Source of the DNA: S012-135 sp964423785 | GTDB taxonomy: Bacteria > Desulfobacterota > Desulfobulbia > Desulfobulbales > S012-135 | Length of the DNA: 23,321 bases | Reading direction: 5' to 3' | NCBI GenBank assembly: GCA_964423785.1 | Contig: CAYRGZ010000026.1 | Span: forward strand, 1-23,321 | Shown here: piece after piece, positions 15,615 to 23,283 of the stretch | Position numbering within the stretch: position 1 is the stretch's first letter | Layout: each line of letters begins with the position of its first letter | Notes under the pieces: generated by a model | The model's database searches: none | What the model saw: the letters and a program-made list of their open reading frames with translations, nothing else | Told to the model about the DNA's origin: nothing | Position numbers and translations under genes: made by a program

Positions 15615-17063
15615 CTAGGATGTCGTGTCGGTGGCCAGCCGGCAGCCGTCGCCGTCCGCGAGAGGACAGGGCGGCGGCGTGACCGGTGGTGGTTGTCGGG
15701 TGATGGCGACGGCCTTCTGGACGACGCCGCGGGTCAATTGGTCGGCAAGGCCGGTATAGCGATCCGGCTCGACGATGCGCGTCAACGAATCTTCGTCGAA
15801 GTACCGGCGAACGGTGGAATTGTCAAGGAGCAACGTCCGGAAATCCCGCTGTTCGGCCACGGCCCGCATGGCGAGTTCGTACAATAGGGCGTGGGCCGCC
15901 TGTTTGCCGATGTGCTCGCCGAGGCGGAACATCAGGGTCTCGGTGGCCAGAAGGGCCGCCGCCTGCCGGGCGTTGGCCCGCATCCGGTCGGCATGGACGG
16001 TGAGCCCGTCCATGATTGTATTGACGAGCGCCAGGGCGCCGCAGGTGTAAAGCACCGCATCGGTGATCGCGGCCCACTCGATGCGCACCGCCCGGTAGTC
16101 CCGTTCGTGCTCGCTGGTCAAGAGATCGGTGGCGAGCGCCGCCTTGGAGCGGACGAGCCGGAAGAGGACCACCACCTGTTCGCACGTTTCGGGATTGCGC
16201 TTGTGGGGCATGGTCGAGGACCCGATCTTGCCGTGGTGGAAGGGCTCCTCCAACTCGCCGATCTCGAACCGGGAAAGTTGCGCGATCTCGCCGGCCATGC
16301 GGGCCAGGCAGCCGCAGAGGAGCGCCAGGCTGGCGGCGAATTCGGTGAGCCGGTCGCGGCTGGCGTGCCAGGCGCAGGCCGGCGCGGCGAGGTCGAGGCG
16401 GCGGCTGAACGTTTCGAGCACGGCCAGCCCCTGGTCGCCGAAACTCGCCATGGTGCCCACGCCGCCGAAGAGCTGGGCCACGAAGAGCCGCTGCTGTACC
16501 TGTTGCAACCGCTCGTGGTGGCGCAAGAGTTCGTCCAGCCAGCCCGCTGCCTTGAGCCCGAAGGTGAAGGGTAGGGCGGGCTGGTTGTGGGTGCGGCCGA
16601 TCATCACCGTGCCGGCGTGCTGCCTTGCGAGTTCGGCCAGGGCGGTGAGCAGGCGATGCACGTCCCGGTCGATCAGTCGGCAGGCGTCGCGCAGTTCCAA
16701 GACCTGGGCCGTATCCTGGATGTCCTGGGTGGTGGCGCCGTAATGGATGTAGCGGCCGGCGCTTTCGGGCAGGACCGATTGCCAGGCGTCGAGCAGCGGC
16801 ACCAGGGAGTGGTTGGTCTGCCGGATGCCCGCCTCCACCGCTTCCAGGGGCAACAGGTCGAGACGGGCGTGCTCGGCGATGGCCGCGGCCGCCGATGCCG
16901 GGATGATCCCGAGTTCGGCCTGGCTTGCGGCCAGGGCCGCCTCCACTTCGAGCCAGCGCTGCAACCGCCGGTAGTGGCAGAAGAGCCGGCGCGCCTCGTC
17001 GGTGGTGTACCCGTGCCGGAAGAAGCGCGATTCGGTGATATGGGCGCGCAGATCACAGGTCAT
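15615..17063 (-). CDS. Fumarase/aspartase-superfamily lyase, second of a tandem pair
   Basis: A 482-aa homotetrameric-type lyase of the superfamily that includes adenylosuccinate lyase, argininosuccinate lyase, aspartase and carboxymuconate cycloisomerase. Its members eliminate or add fumarate, usually at an amine. The three active-site blocks are present: HYGATTQD (107-114), GRTHNQPALP (156-165) and the signature GSSTMPHKRNP (281-291), whose serine is the catalytic base. It closely resembles the adjacent upstream lyase (both carry EAALAASQAELGIIPA), which points to duplication. The start overlaps that gene's stop by four bases (ATGA). An additional Pro-rich C-terminal tail of about 30 residues (from RQPPPVTPPP) is absent from the sister. 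Substrate unknown; PurB is possible but the paired genes argue for a specialised pathway. Confidence 0.82.
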   Translation of the reverse strand: MTCDLRAHITESRFFRHGYTTDEARRLFCHYRRLQRWLEVEAALAASQAELGIIPASAAAAIAEHARLDLLPLEAVEAGIRQTNHSLVPLLDAWQSVLPESAGRYIHYGATTQDIQDTAQVLELRDACRLIDRDVHRLLTALAELARQHAGTVMIGRTHNQPALPFTFGLKAAGWLDELLRHHERLQQVQQRLFVAQLFGGVGTMASFGDQGLAVLETFSRRLDLAAPACAWHASRDRLTEFAASLALLCGCLARMAGEIAQLSRFEIGELEEPFHHGKIGSSTMPHKRNPETCEQVVVLFRLVRSKAALATDLLTSEHERDYRAVRIEWAAITDAVLYTCGALALVNTIMDGLTVHADRMRANARQAAALLATETLMFRLGEHIGKQAAHALLYELAMRAVAEQRDFRTLLLDNSTVRRYFDEDSLTRIVEPDRYTGLADQLTRGVVQKAVAITRQPPPVTPPPCPLADGDGCRLATDTTS

Positions 17064-18439
17064 GGGGTGCGAGGCTCCCGGTTGAAGAGGTCCTCGGGAT
17101 CGGCGGCCGCCTCGGCCGCCGCCCGGGCGAGGGCGTCGGCCACGAGCCGGTCCGCCTGGCCGCGGTAGCGTTCCGGCTCCTCGAAGATGGATGCATCGAG
17201 GTTGCGGCCGACGTCATGCTCGGCCACCAGTTCGCGCAAGGGCCGGCCTTCGGTGGCGGCCCGGGCGAGGAGGTCCCGGACGAGATCCTGGGCCGCTTGC
17301 TTGCCGATGCGCTCGGCCAGCACGAAAACGAGATGTTCGGTGAGGAGCGCATCCCCGGTTTGCCGCAGGTTTGCCAGCATGCGGTCTGGATCGATGACGA
17401 GATTGTCGAGGATCTCACGGCAGCGGCAGACCGCGGTGCCGGTGTAGATGGCGAGCTGGCTCATGGCCGGCCATTCGCTCCACAGCCGGCGCGTATCCCG
17501 TTCGTGCTCGTGGGCCGCCGCTTCGAGCACCACGCCCACGAGCGGGCGGCCGTGCCGGACGAGAACCATGAGCCGCTGGCACTCCACCGGGTTGCTCTTG
17601 TGGGGCATGGTGGAACTGCCCCCACCCCGGCCCTCGCCCAGTTCGCCAATTTCGGGCCGGGCCAGCTGGAAGATCTCGCCGGCGATCTTTTCGCAGGTGG
17701 TGAGCACGAGGCCGTAGAATCCGGCCAGATCTGCCATTGTATCCCGGTGGCTGTGCCAGGGCAGGGTGGGGCGCTCGAGGCCCAGACGGCCCAGGGTGCG
17801 ATCGGCCACCTCCAAGGCCTGGGGGCCGAGGGCGGCCAGGGTGCCGACGGCGCCGCCCAGTTGGCCGTAGCGCAAGTTCTCGGCCCGGGCGCGGCAGCGC
17901 CGGATGTTCCGCCGCCATTCCAGGAGCCAGCCGGCGAATTTCAGCCCCAGGGTAATGGGCAGGGCGTGCTGACCATGGGTGCGTCCCACCATAGGGGTGG
18001 TTCGGTGGCGGTCGGCGAGATCGGCCAGGCGGTCGGCGATGCTCCGCATCTCCCGGTAGAGGATGGCGAGGGTGGCGCGCTGTTCGAGTACCTGGGCGGT
18101 GTCGAGCACGTCCTGGGTGGTGGCGCCGTGATGAACATAGTCGGCGGCCTCGGGCCCGCAATGGCGGCGCAGCACGGTGAGCAGGGGCACGAGGGAATTC
18201 TTGCTGCCGGCATAGGCGGCCCGGATCTCCTCCGGCGTGAAGATCTCCAGCCGGGCCGCCGCGCGGATCGCCGTCGCCGCCGGTGCCGGAATGATGCCGA
18301 GTTCGGCCTGGCTGGCCGCCAGGGCCGCCTCGAAGTCGAGCCAGCGTTGCAGGCGGGCGGTTTCGTCGAAGATGGCCGTCAGCTCCGGGGTCGAGAAAAC
18401 GGCCGGCAGGAGCTGGTGGTCAATTGGGTGGACAGCCAT
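17060..18439 (-). CDS. Fumarase/aspartase-superfamily lyase, first of a tandem pair
   Basis: A 459-aa lyase of the same superfamily as its downstream neighbour. Active-site blocks: HHGATTQD (103-110), GRTHGQHALP (152-161) and GSSTMPHKSNP (274-284). The start at 18439 yields the normal N-terminus and overlaps the dehydrogenase gene by 20 bases. The reading frame is open further upstream but that part only mirrors the dehydrogenase gene in another frame. The block pattern (HGQHALP, MPHKSNP) is closest to carboxymuconate cycloisomerase/adenylosuccinate lyase types. Two adjacent lyases could form a heteromeric enzyme, in which active sites are built from three subunits in this superfamily, or could act on two related substrates. 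The substrate cannot be read from sequence. Confidence 0.82.
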   Translation of the reverse strand: MAVHPIDHQLLPAVFSTPELTAIFDETARLQRWLDFEAALAASQAELGIIPAPAATAIRAAARLEIFTPEEIRAAYAGSKNSLVPLLTVLRRHCGPEAADYVHHGATTQDVLDTAQVLEQRATLAILYREMRSIADRLADLADRHRTTPMVGRTHGQHALPITLGLKFAGWLLEWRRNIRRCRARAENLRYGQLGGAVGTLAALGPQALEVADRTLGRLGLERPTLPWHSHRDTMADLAGFYGLVLTTCEKIAGEIFQLARPEIGELGEGRGGGSSTMPHKSNPVECQRLMVLVRHGRPLVGVVLEAAAHEHERDTRRLWSEWPAMSQLAIYTGTAVCRCREILDNLVIDPDRMLANLRQTGDALLTEHLVFVLAERIGKQAAQDLVRDLLARAATEGRPLRELVAEHDVGRNLDASIFEEPERYRGQADRLVADALARAAAEAAADPEDLFNREPRTP

Positions 18440-19616
18440 GACAGACGACGTACGGCGGCAGGTGCCCATGCAGGGGCCGCTGCCGGCAGAGTTGGTAGGC
18501 CGCCTCGGACAGCAGGATGTCGCGGGAACGACCCAGGGTGATGATATCGGATACCAGGGTAGCCATCTTGGTGGCGATGTGTTCCAGGACCTCGTCGGCG
18601 GCGGGGTGGTGTTCCGGCCCGTAGAGTCCCTCCATGGAGAGGGAACCGCCGCAGCCGGCGACGAAATCGGGCAACACGAGGATGTCCCGTTCGGCAAGGA
18701 GCGTTTCCGCCTCTGGGGTTACGGCCAGGTTGGCGCCGGGCACCACGGCCCGGCAGCGCAACCGGTGGGCGTTGGCCGCCGAGATCGACGCCTCTACCGC
18801 CGCCGCCACCAGGACGTCGCACGGGACGGCAAGCACCGCCTCGCGCTCCAGGGTCCCGGACAACGGGGGCAGGATGCCGCCCCGGCCAGCCCCGGTGATG
18901 GTGGTGATATCGAGGCCGGCCGGATCGGCGATGGTCTTTTCGGCATCACCGGCGGCAACGATGCGCACGCCGTGCCGGGCCAGCACCAGGGCGGCCCCCT
19001 GGCCCACTTGGCCGCACCCCTGGATGGCGATCCGGGCCTTGGCGGCGGGGATGCCGAGCCGGTCGAGCACGGCGAGCACGGCGGCAGCTACCCCGTAACC
19101 GGCCCGCAGCCGGCCGAGGCTCCAGCCGCGTTCCACTTCGGTGGCCAGGATCCGGGAACGTTCCTCGAAATAGTCGAGATCCCAACCCTGGGCCCGGGCC
19201 ACCGCTATCTTCGGCGACGGCAGTCCCAGCCGGCCGAGAACCGTGGTCAGTTCCTCCATGTCCACGTTGAGATCCGGCCCCATGGAATAGGTGGTTTCGA
19301 TGTAGGGCCGCAGGGCGGCGAGGAAACGCTGCATGGCCGCATGCTTGTCGGGATCGGCGGGGTCGAGGGCGATGCCGCACTTGGCGCCGTCCACGTTGAG
19401 GGCGGCGATGCGCATCTTGAGGGTCATGTTGCGGGCCATGGCCGCCACGTGCTCCCGGGTGAGACCGGCCTGCACCCGCATGCCGCCGGCGCACAGCCGG
19501 TGGTCGAGGCGGTGCCGGACGAACCAGCCGCGAAATCCCCTCTCCGGGTCGGTGTATTCTACCACCAGGGCCGGCGGATCGTGCCGGAACTGGGCAAGGG
19601 TCGTGGGCAGAGTCAT
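18420..19616 (-). CDS. Glu/Leu/Phe/Val dehydrogenase-family protein
   Basis: A 398-aa cytoplasmic NAD(P)-dependent amino-acid dehydrogenase-like protein. Family members reversibly convert an amino acid to a 2-oxo acid plus ammonia. N-terminal catalytic features: GGMRV (44-48), K67 in MTLKM, K79 in VDGAKCG (the catalytic lysine position) and D115 in GPDLNVD. The Rossmann domain follows, with IQGCGQVGQGAA (198-209), then VPGANLAVTPEAE and LPDFVAGCGGSLSMEGLYG. GDH-type proteins usually read GGGKGG and DILANAGGV at these places, so it is a divergent member, perhaps with another substrate. The ATG at 19616 overlaps the beta-helix gene stop (ATGA). It lies directly before the two lyases, suggesting one pathway of amino- or imino-acid chemistry. 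Confidence 0.8.
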   Translation of the reverse strand: MTLPTTLAQFRHDPPALVVEYTDPERGFRGWFVRHRLDHRLCAGGMRVQAGLTREHVAAMARNMTLKMRIAALNVDGAKCGIALDPADPDKHAAMQRFLAALRPYIETTYSMGPDLNVDMEELTTVLGRLGLPSPKIAVARAQGWDLDYFEERSRILATEVERGWSLGRLRAGYGVAAAVLAVLDRLGIPAAKARIAIQGCGQVGQGAALVLARHGVRIVAAGDAEKTIADPAGLDITTITGAGRGGILPPLSGTLEREAVLAVPCDVLVAAAVEASISAANAHRLRCRAVVPGANLAVTPEAETLLAERDILVLPDFVAGCGGSLSMEGLYGPEHHPAADEVLEHIATKMATLVSDIITLGRSRDILLSEAAYQLCRQRPLHGHLPPYVVCHGCPPN

Positions 19617-20542
19617 CGCGGCTTCTCGTCGGTGAAGGGGTGGTCGGCTACGGGCTGCAAGAGGGCCTCGCCGAGGGTAGGGTCGCGGTGACGGTCGAAG
19701 ATCGTGGGCCGGATTCTCGCCAGATCGGCGCTTCCCCACCAGTTGTTGCGGACATCGAGATCCCAGATTTGTTTCGCCCCCAAGTCAAGATTGTACCAAA
19801 GATTGGCGAAAATGTCGTTGCCGGAGATGGTGAGCCGGCCGGTGTTCCACGGCCGGCCGCTGCGGTCCGGTTCGAAGAAGTCCTTGATGTTCTGGCCCGA
19901 GGGTACCAGAAAGATGCCGATCCGGTTGTTGGTCACCCGGTTGCCGGAAAAGACCACCGGTCCTTCCATGCGGGTGAATCGCACCCCGATGGTGTTGTCT
20001 TCGAAGCGGTTGCCGGTGATCTCCAGGTGGGCCCGGCCGAACCGCATGCCCTCGCGGTTGTGGGCAAAGAGACTGTTGGTCACCCGGGCGGTGGAGAAAT
20101 GCACCTGCAGCCCGCTGAAGGCATACGAAAAGCGGCAGTGGTCGATGACGTTTTTCTTGCCCGAGGTGTAGATGAGTACGTACGACCAGTCCATGGCCGC
20201 GGGATGGGCTTGGGCCGAGGTGAAAGTGATGGGTTGCTCCGCCGTGCCTTGGGCCAGCAGGCGGCCCAGCACCCGCAGCTCGCCGTCGCCGATACCGTCC
20301 CGGTTGCGGTCGGTGCGGGTGAAACGCACCGTGGTTCCCGGCCGGATGGTGAGGGTGGCGCGCCGGCCGACCAGGACGACGCCGGTGATGCCGATGGTTC
20401 CCTCCCAGGTGGTGTCCCGTTCCAGAACCACGTCCTGGTAGCGGCCGTCTGCCAGTACCGGCCGGGCCGGCCCCAGGCCGGCGGCAAAGAGGAGTACCGC
20501 CAGGGCGAGGGCACGTATGCGGGCGGGCCGGATGCGGGTCAT
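19613..20542 (-). CDS. Secreted right-handed parallel beta-helix protein
   Basis: A 309-aa exported protein (signal peptide about 1-31, ending PVLA). The mature part consists of short repeating strands with Asn and Gly at turns, typical of right-handed parallel beta-helices (NosD/pectate-lyase-like): GTTVRFTRTDRNRDGIGDGE, then CRFSYAFSGLQV, NSLFAHNREGMRFG, NRFEDNTIGVRFT, NRVTNNRIGIFLV and NDIFANLWYNLD. It ends with NNWWGS, a common cap in this fold. The start at 20542 is the signal-peptide Met and overlaps the upstream stop by four bases. Such proteins bind or cleave polysaccharide, or bind metals in the NosD case. Catalytic acids typical of lyases are not evident, so a binding or structural role is as likely. 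Confidence 0.8.
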   Translation of the reverse strand: MTRIRPARIRALALAVLLFAAGLGPARPVLADGRYQDVVLERDTTWEGTIGITGVVLVGRRATLTIRPGTTVRFTRTDRNRDGIGDGELRVLGRLLAQGTAEQPITFTSAQAHPAAMDWSYVLIYTSGKKNVIDHCRFSYAFSGLQVHFSTARVTNSLFAHNREGMRFGRAHLEITGNRFEDNTIGVRFTRMEGPVVFSGNRVTNNRIGIFLVPSGQNIKDFFEPDRSGRPWNTGRLTISGNDIFANLWYNLDLGAKQIWDLDVRNNWWGSADLARIRPTIFDRHRDPTLGEALLQPVADHPFTDEKPR

Positions 20543-21711
20543 GGCATGATCGGTTCCACGGTGATGGTGACCGGCGCCGGAGGCGGCCCCGGCGTCAAGG
20601 TGACGGAATGGTTGGCGTTGCCTTCGTAAAGTCCGTACAGTTCGCCGGCCTCCGGCGCCTTGCCGATCTGCTGGCGGGCCTGCAGGTAGTAGGTGCCCGT
20701 CGGCATGGCTAGACGGAAGCGGCCGTCGGCGTCGGTGCGGGTCATGTACGGGGTGATGAGCCGTAAGACGTGCATCTGGAAGAGGGGGACGTCGTCGGCC
20801 GGATAGGCGGTGACCACGAGTCCCGGTTGGGGCCGGCCGTCGAGGCCGATCACCCGGCCGGACAGGGTGATCGGTGTCGCGGCCGCGGCGGGGAGTTCCC
20901 CTTGGGCGAGCCGGTCCGCCCGCCAGTAGGAGGCGTGCCGGCGCTGGGGCTCGCGTCGGCCGCGGGGATCGAGGGCTGGATCGTCGAGGAAGTCGGCGAG
21001 ATCGTCGCGTGGATAACAGCGCACGGTGACGATGCTCTCGGTGTCGGCGGTGACGGTGATCGGATTGGCGGCCGGGTAGCAGAAGAGATCGCCGCGACGG
21101 AGCGGCCCCATCTCCGAACCGTGCCGGCGGTGGCGCGCCACGACCACGTAGTCGCCCGGTTCGAGATCGAAGAAGAAGCGGCCCTCCTCGTCCAGGCTGT
21201 TGGTGAGCAGTCCCATGCCCCGGAACTGGTCGTCGTCGGCCGGATAGACGGAGACGATACCTTGGGAGAGCGGCTGGTCCTTGTAGAAGACCTGACCGCT
21301 GATGCCCTGGAAGCCGGCTTCGGTCGTCAGCGGGTCGGCGGCCACCACGAAGAAGGGCAACCAATGGTAGGGTGGATCAACGGTCACCGGGTTGAGACCG
21401 TGATAGGAAAAGTACGGTCGACCGGCCACCGTGGCCCGGGCGGTGAAGTAGTAACGGCCCGGCTCCATCTCCAGCACGTAATGTCCCGGCTTCTCGCCCG
21501 GTTTCGAGACCGCCACCGGCCGGTCCGCCGTCAGATCGGCAAAGTCGGCGTAGACGCGTACCGTGCCGTCCGTCACCGGTCCCTGGCGGGAGAAGACGTA
21601 GCCTTCGACGATCACCGTGGCGGCCGGTCCGCCGCCGGCCGCCGCCGTGGCAACGCAGATGGCGAGCAGACCGATGGCGGCCCACATCATCCGAACCAAA
21701 GGAGAGATCAT
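20539..21711 (-). CDS. Secreted protein with three carboxypeptidase-regulatory-like domains
   Basis: A 390-aa exported protein (signal peptide about 1-25, ending ATAAA). Three beta-sandwich domains follow: about 32-125 (VEGYVFSRQGPVTDGTVRVY), 135-250 (ISGQVFYKDQPLSQGIVSVY) and 290-385 (LSGRVIGLDGRPQPGLVVTA). Each has the pattern of a changeable valued-trait fold: G-x-V near the start, then an aromatic-rich PGRYYF, PGDYVV or TGTYYL strand. The three share recognisable pattern and are divergent repeats of one unit. No enzyme domain is present. The start at 21711 overlaps the JAMM gene stop (ATGA). A structural or ligand-presenting role in the envelope is likely. It shares its fold with the plus-strand gene at 22734 and with the large protein at 4-2541. 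Confidence 0.8.
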   Translation of the reverse strand: MISPLVRMMWAAIGLLAICVATAAAGGGPAATVIVEGYVFSRQGPVTDGTVRVYADFADLTADRPVAVSKPGEKPGHYVLEMEPGRYYFTARATVAGRPYFSYHGLNPVTVDPPYHWLPFFVVAADPLTTEAGFQGISGQVFYKDQPLSQGIVSVYPADDDQFRGMGLLTNSLDEEGRFFFDLEPGDYVVVARHRRHGSEMGPLRRGDLFCYPAANPITVTADTESIVTVRCYPRDDLADFLDDPALDPRGRREPQRRHASYWRADRLAQGELPAAAATPITLSGRVIGLDGRPQPGLVVTAYPADDVPLFQMHVLRLITPYMTRTDADGRFRLAMPTGTYYLQARQQIGKAPEAGELYGLYEGNANHSVTLTPGPPPAPVTITVEPIMP

Positions 21712-22253
21712 GGCAAGAGCGGCAATTCCTGGTCGATATCGCCTTCGTAAAAAGCACGCAGACGTGGCCGGTCGGGATCGACCATGGAGACGATGCAGAC
21801 GAAAAGACCGCAGTCGGCGGCAAGATACCGGTCCAGCCGGGTGGGGGTGTCCCGCAGGGGATCGTGTGGCCAGCCCACCCGGTGCATGTGGTAGGTGCCG
21901 ATGAGTTGCCACCCCCGGGCCTGGAAGAAGCGCATCGCGTCGAACAGCTCCCGCGGATCGGCCACCCAGCCGCGGCGTTCCAGCGGCGTTTCCGAGGGCA
22001 CCGCGTAGTCGGCCATGGCTTTGTCCATCAGTTTTTTGAAATGGCCGCTCGTCCGGGCGTTTTTCAAAAGCGGCTGGACGTACGTAATGATCGCCGTCTC
22101 GTCTTCGACGGTGCCGGCCAAAAGCCCGTAGGCTTTGCGTTCGCCGCTCTCGCCCGGCCGGGTATCCAGGACGAGCTTACGGCGACAGTGCTCGATGATC
22201 GCCGTCCGGCAGGTCTCCGGCAGGCGGATGGATGTATAGGGACAATCTGACAT
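21708..22253 (-). CDS. JAMM/MPN-like (JAB) domain protein with altered active site
   Basis: A 181-aa cytoplasmic protein, the first gene of the operon. It matches the JAB/MPN fold: AYGLLAGTVEDETAIITYVQ (41-60) is the typical GLLxG strand pair, and IGTYHMHRVGWPHD (118-131) then TPTRLD (136-141) gives the H-x-H and S/T-x-x-D zinc motif (H122, H124, D141, with T138 for serine). Differences from the canonical JAMM are HMH in place of HSH, a longer loop before TRLD, and K40 at the place of the catalytic glutamate (E38 is close). It may be an inactive or altered metalloprotease. JAMM proteins release C-terminal groups from ubiquitin-like or sulfur-carrier proteins or cleave isopeptides. No such substrate is encoded nearby. 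No strong ribosome binding site precedes the ATG. Confidence 0.7.
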   Translation of the reverse strand: MSDCPYTSIRLPETCRTAIIEHCRRKLVLDTRPGESGERKAYGLLAGTVEDETAIITYVQPLLKNARTSGHFKKLMDKAMADYAVPSETPLERRGWVADPRELFDAMRFFQARGWQLIGTYHMHRVGWPHDPLRDTPTRLDRYLAADCGLFVCIVSMVDPDRPRLRAFYEGDIDQELPLLP

Positions 22254-22733
22254 GGGGGATCGATGGGGGTTGGTGGCCGGGCGGGCTGGCCGTCGGCCGC
22301 GACCGGATCGTCGAATTAGTTATTGTATCCTAACAGACGAAAAAGGGCACGCAAAAAGGAGGCCAGACGATTCCCGGATCCTGGCGCCGGGCGGAGGGGG
22401 GGGCGGATGGGAGGAAGATTCCCGCAGATGGGATCAAAAACGGGCTCAGGTTGAAAGCCTCTCCGCGCACCTCGGACCGGGTTGGGGGAAATGCCGATGT
22501 CATTTCACGCAGTTGGGTGATTTTCCGACCCCGTAGGCGGCGCGGCACGGCGGGTACGTCGGCGGTGCAAGCGGGGAAAAGCCACCAGTAGGGGAGATTG
22601 GGCGGGAATTCTTGATCGGTACTTGTATTGGAATGAAATTTGTAGGAGAAATGAACAAAAAATAGGGGAGATGGAAAAGGGGCCGCCTGCAGCAGGCGGT
22701 GTACGGACATCACGACAACGGGGACCGGGGTTT
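22254..22733. other. Divergent intergenic region upstream of the seven-gene operon
   Basis: These 480 bases separate the minus-strand operon from the plus-strand small secreted protein gene. The only AT-rich patch is near 22315-22335; on the minus strand it reads TAGGATACAATAAC, whose TACAAT could be a -10 box for the operon, but the -35 position (GTGCCC) is poor. Closer to the plus-strand gene, CCGCCTG CAG CAGGCGG (22683-22699) forms a small hairpin in the leader. I matched no known riboswitch and saw no RNA gene. Confidence 0.5.
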
Positions 22734-23084
22734 ATGAAAAAAAAGGTTGTGTCGTGTTGTTGTCTCCTGTTGCTGGCCGTGGCCGGCAACGCCTGGGCTG
22801 GTACCGTGCAGGGCCGGCTCATCGATCGTTTCTACATGCCCCTCGTCGGCGGCCGCGTGCTCTTCTATCCGGAATCTGCCGCCGGCACCGGTAAGGCTAT
22901 CGAGCGGCGGCTGGCGGCGGGCGGTTGGTTCCGGGTCGAGTTGCCCGCTGGCCGCTACCGGCTGGCGGTGCGCGACGCGCGCGGCGATCTGCTCACCGTT
23001 GCCGATCGCGAGCAGGGCAAGATCTGCCAGGTGGATGCAGCCGGGACCGTGGATCTCGGTTCAGTGGTCGTCGGCGGCATCTGA
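22734..23084 (+). CDS. Small secreted carboxypeptidase-regulatory-like domain protein
   Basis: A 116-aa exported protein. MKKK plus a hydrophobic stretch ending AGNAWA is a clear signal peptide (1-22), which decides the start at 22734 over an in-frame ATG further upstream. The mature part is one beta-sandwich domain: VQGRLIDRFYMPLVGGRVLF, then the WFRVELPAGRYRLAVRDARG strand typical of carboxypeptidase-regulatory-like domains. It is divergent from the seven-gene operon and has the same fold as the three-domain protein encoded there, so it is probably part of the same envelope system. The ribosome binding site is a weak G-rich run. A structured repeat begins one base after its stop and may double as its terminator. 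Confidence 0.78.
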   Translation: MKKKVVSCCCLLLLAVAGNAWAGTVQGRLIDRFYMPLVGGRVLFYPESAAGTGKAIERRLAAGGWFRVELPAGRYRLAVRDARGDLLTVADREQGKICQVDAAGTVDLGSVVVGGI

Positions 23085-23283
23085 GTCTGTCGCAAAAGCC
23101 ATCCCTGGCTTTTGTGACCACCGGTTGGGCGAAGCTCTGCTCTGCCCAACCTCACGAATTGATGGAATCGCAAAAAGTGCGATCGGTCATTCGCTGCGCT
23201 CACCACCTCCATCGAGTTCACGGACCGTAACCCGTTAAAGTATCGTGTCAGGCCTGCACCGGCTACGAGTTTTTACGGGTTCT
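23085..23283 (+). repeat. Structured intergenic repeat, copy 2
   Basis: This is the second copy of the element at 14396-14663. It starts directly after the small secreted gene's stop. Hairpin 1 is CAAAAGCCA TCCC TGGCTTTTG (23093-23114). Hairpin 2 has outer arms GGTTGGGC and GCCCAACC (23123-23151) with inner arms AGC and GCT. Compared with copy 1 the paired bases differ together, keeping the stems. The 91-base middle stretch of copy 1 is missing. Hairpin 3 is interrupted by a 24-base insert (23184-23207). The end block TATCGTGTCAG then GAGTTTTTACGG is shared. The final 38 bases of the window after it hold nothing I can assign. Confidence 0.8.

Noticed and set aside
15615..18439. Naming the lyases purB, pcaB or argH
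   Set aside because: The shared superfamily motifs do not settle substrate, and the tandem duplication with a dehydrogenase argues against a simple housekeeping name.
17216..19691. Two plus-strand open frames of 441 and 484 residues antisense to the lyase and dehydrogenase genes
   Set aside because: These are shadows produced by high GC at codon third positions. The minus-strand frames carry the superfamily signatures.
22380..22620. Cobalamin or other riboswitch upstream of the small secreted gene
   Set aside because: The GC-rich stretch has several short stems but no matching conserved box for any class I know.
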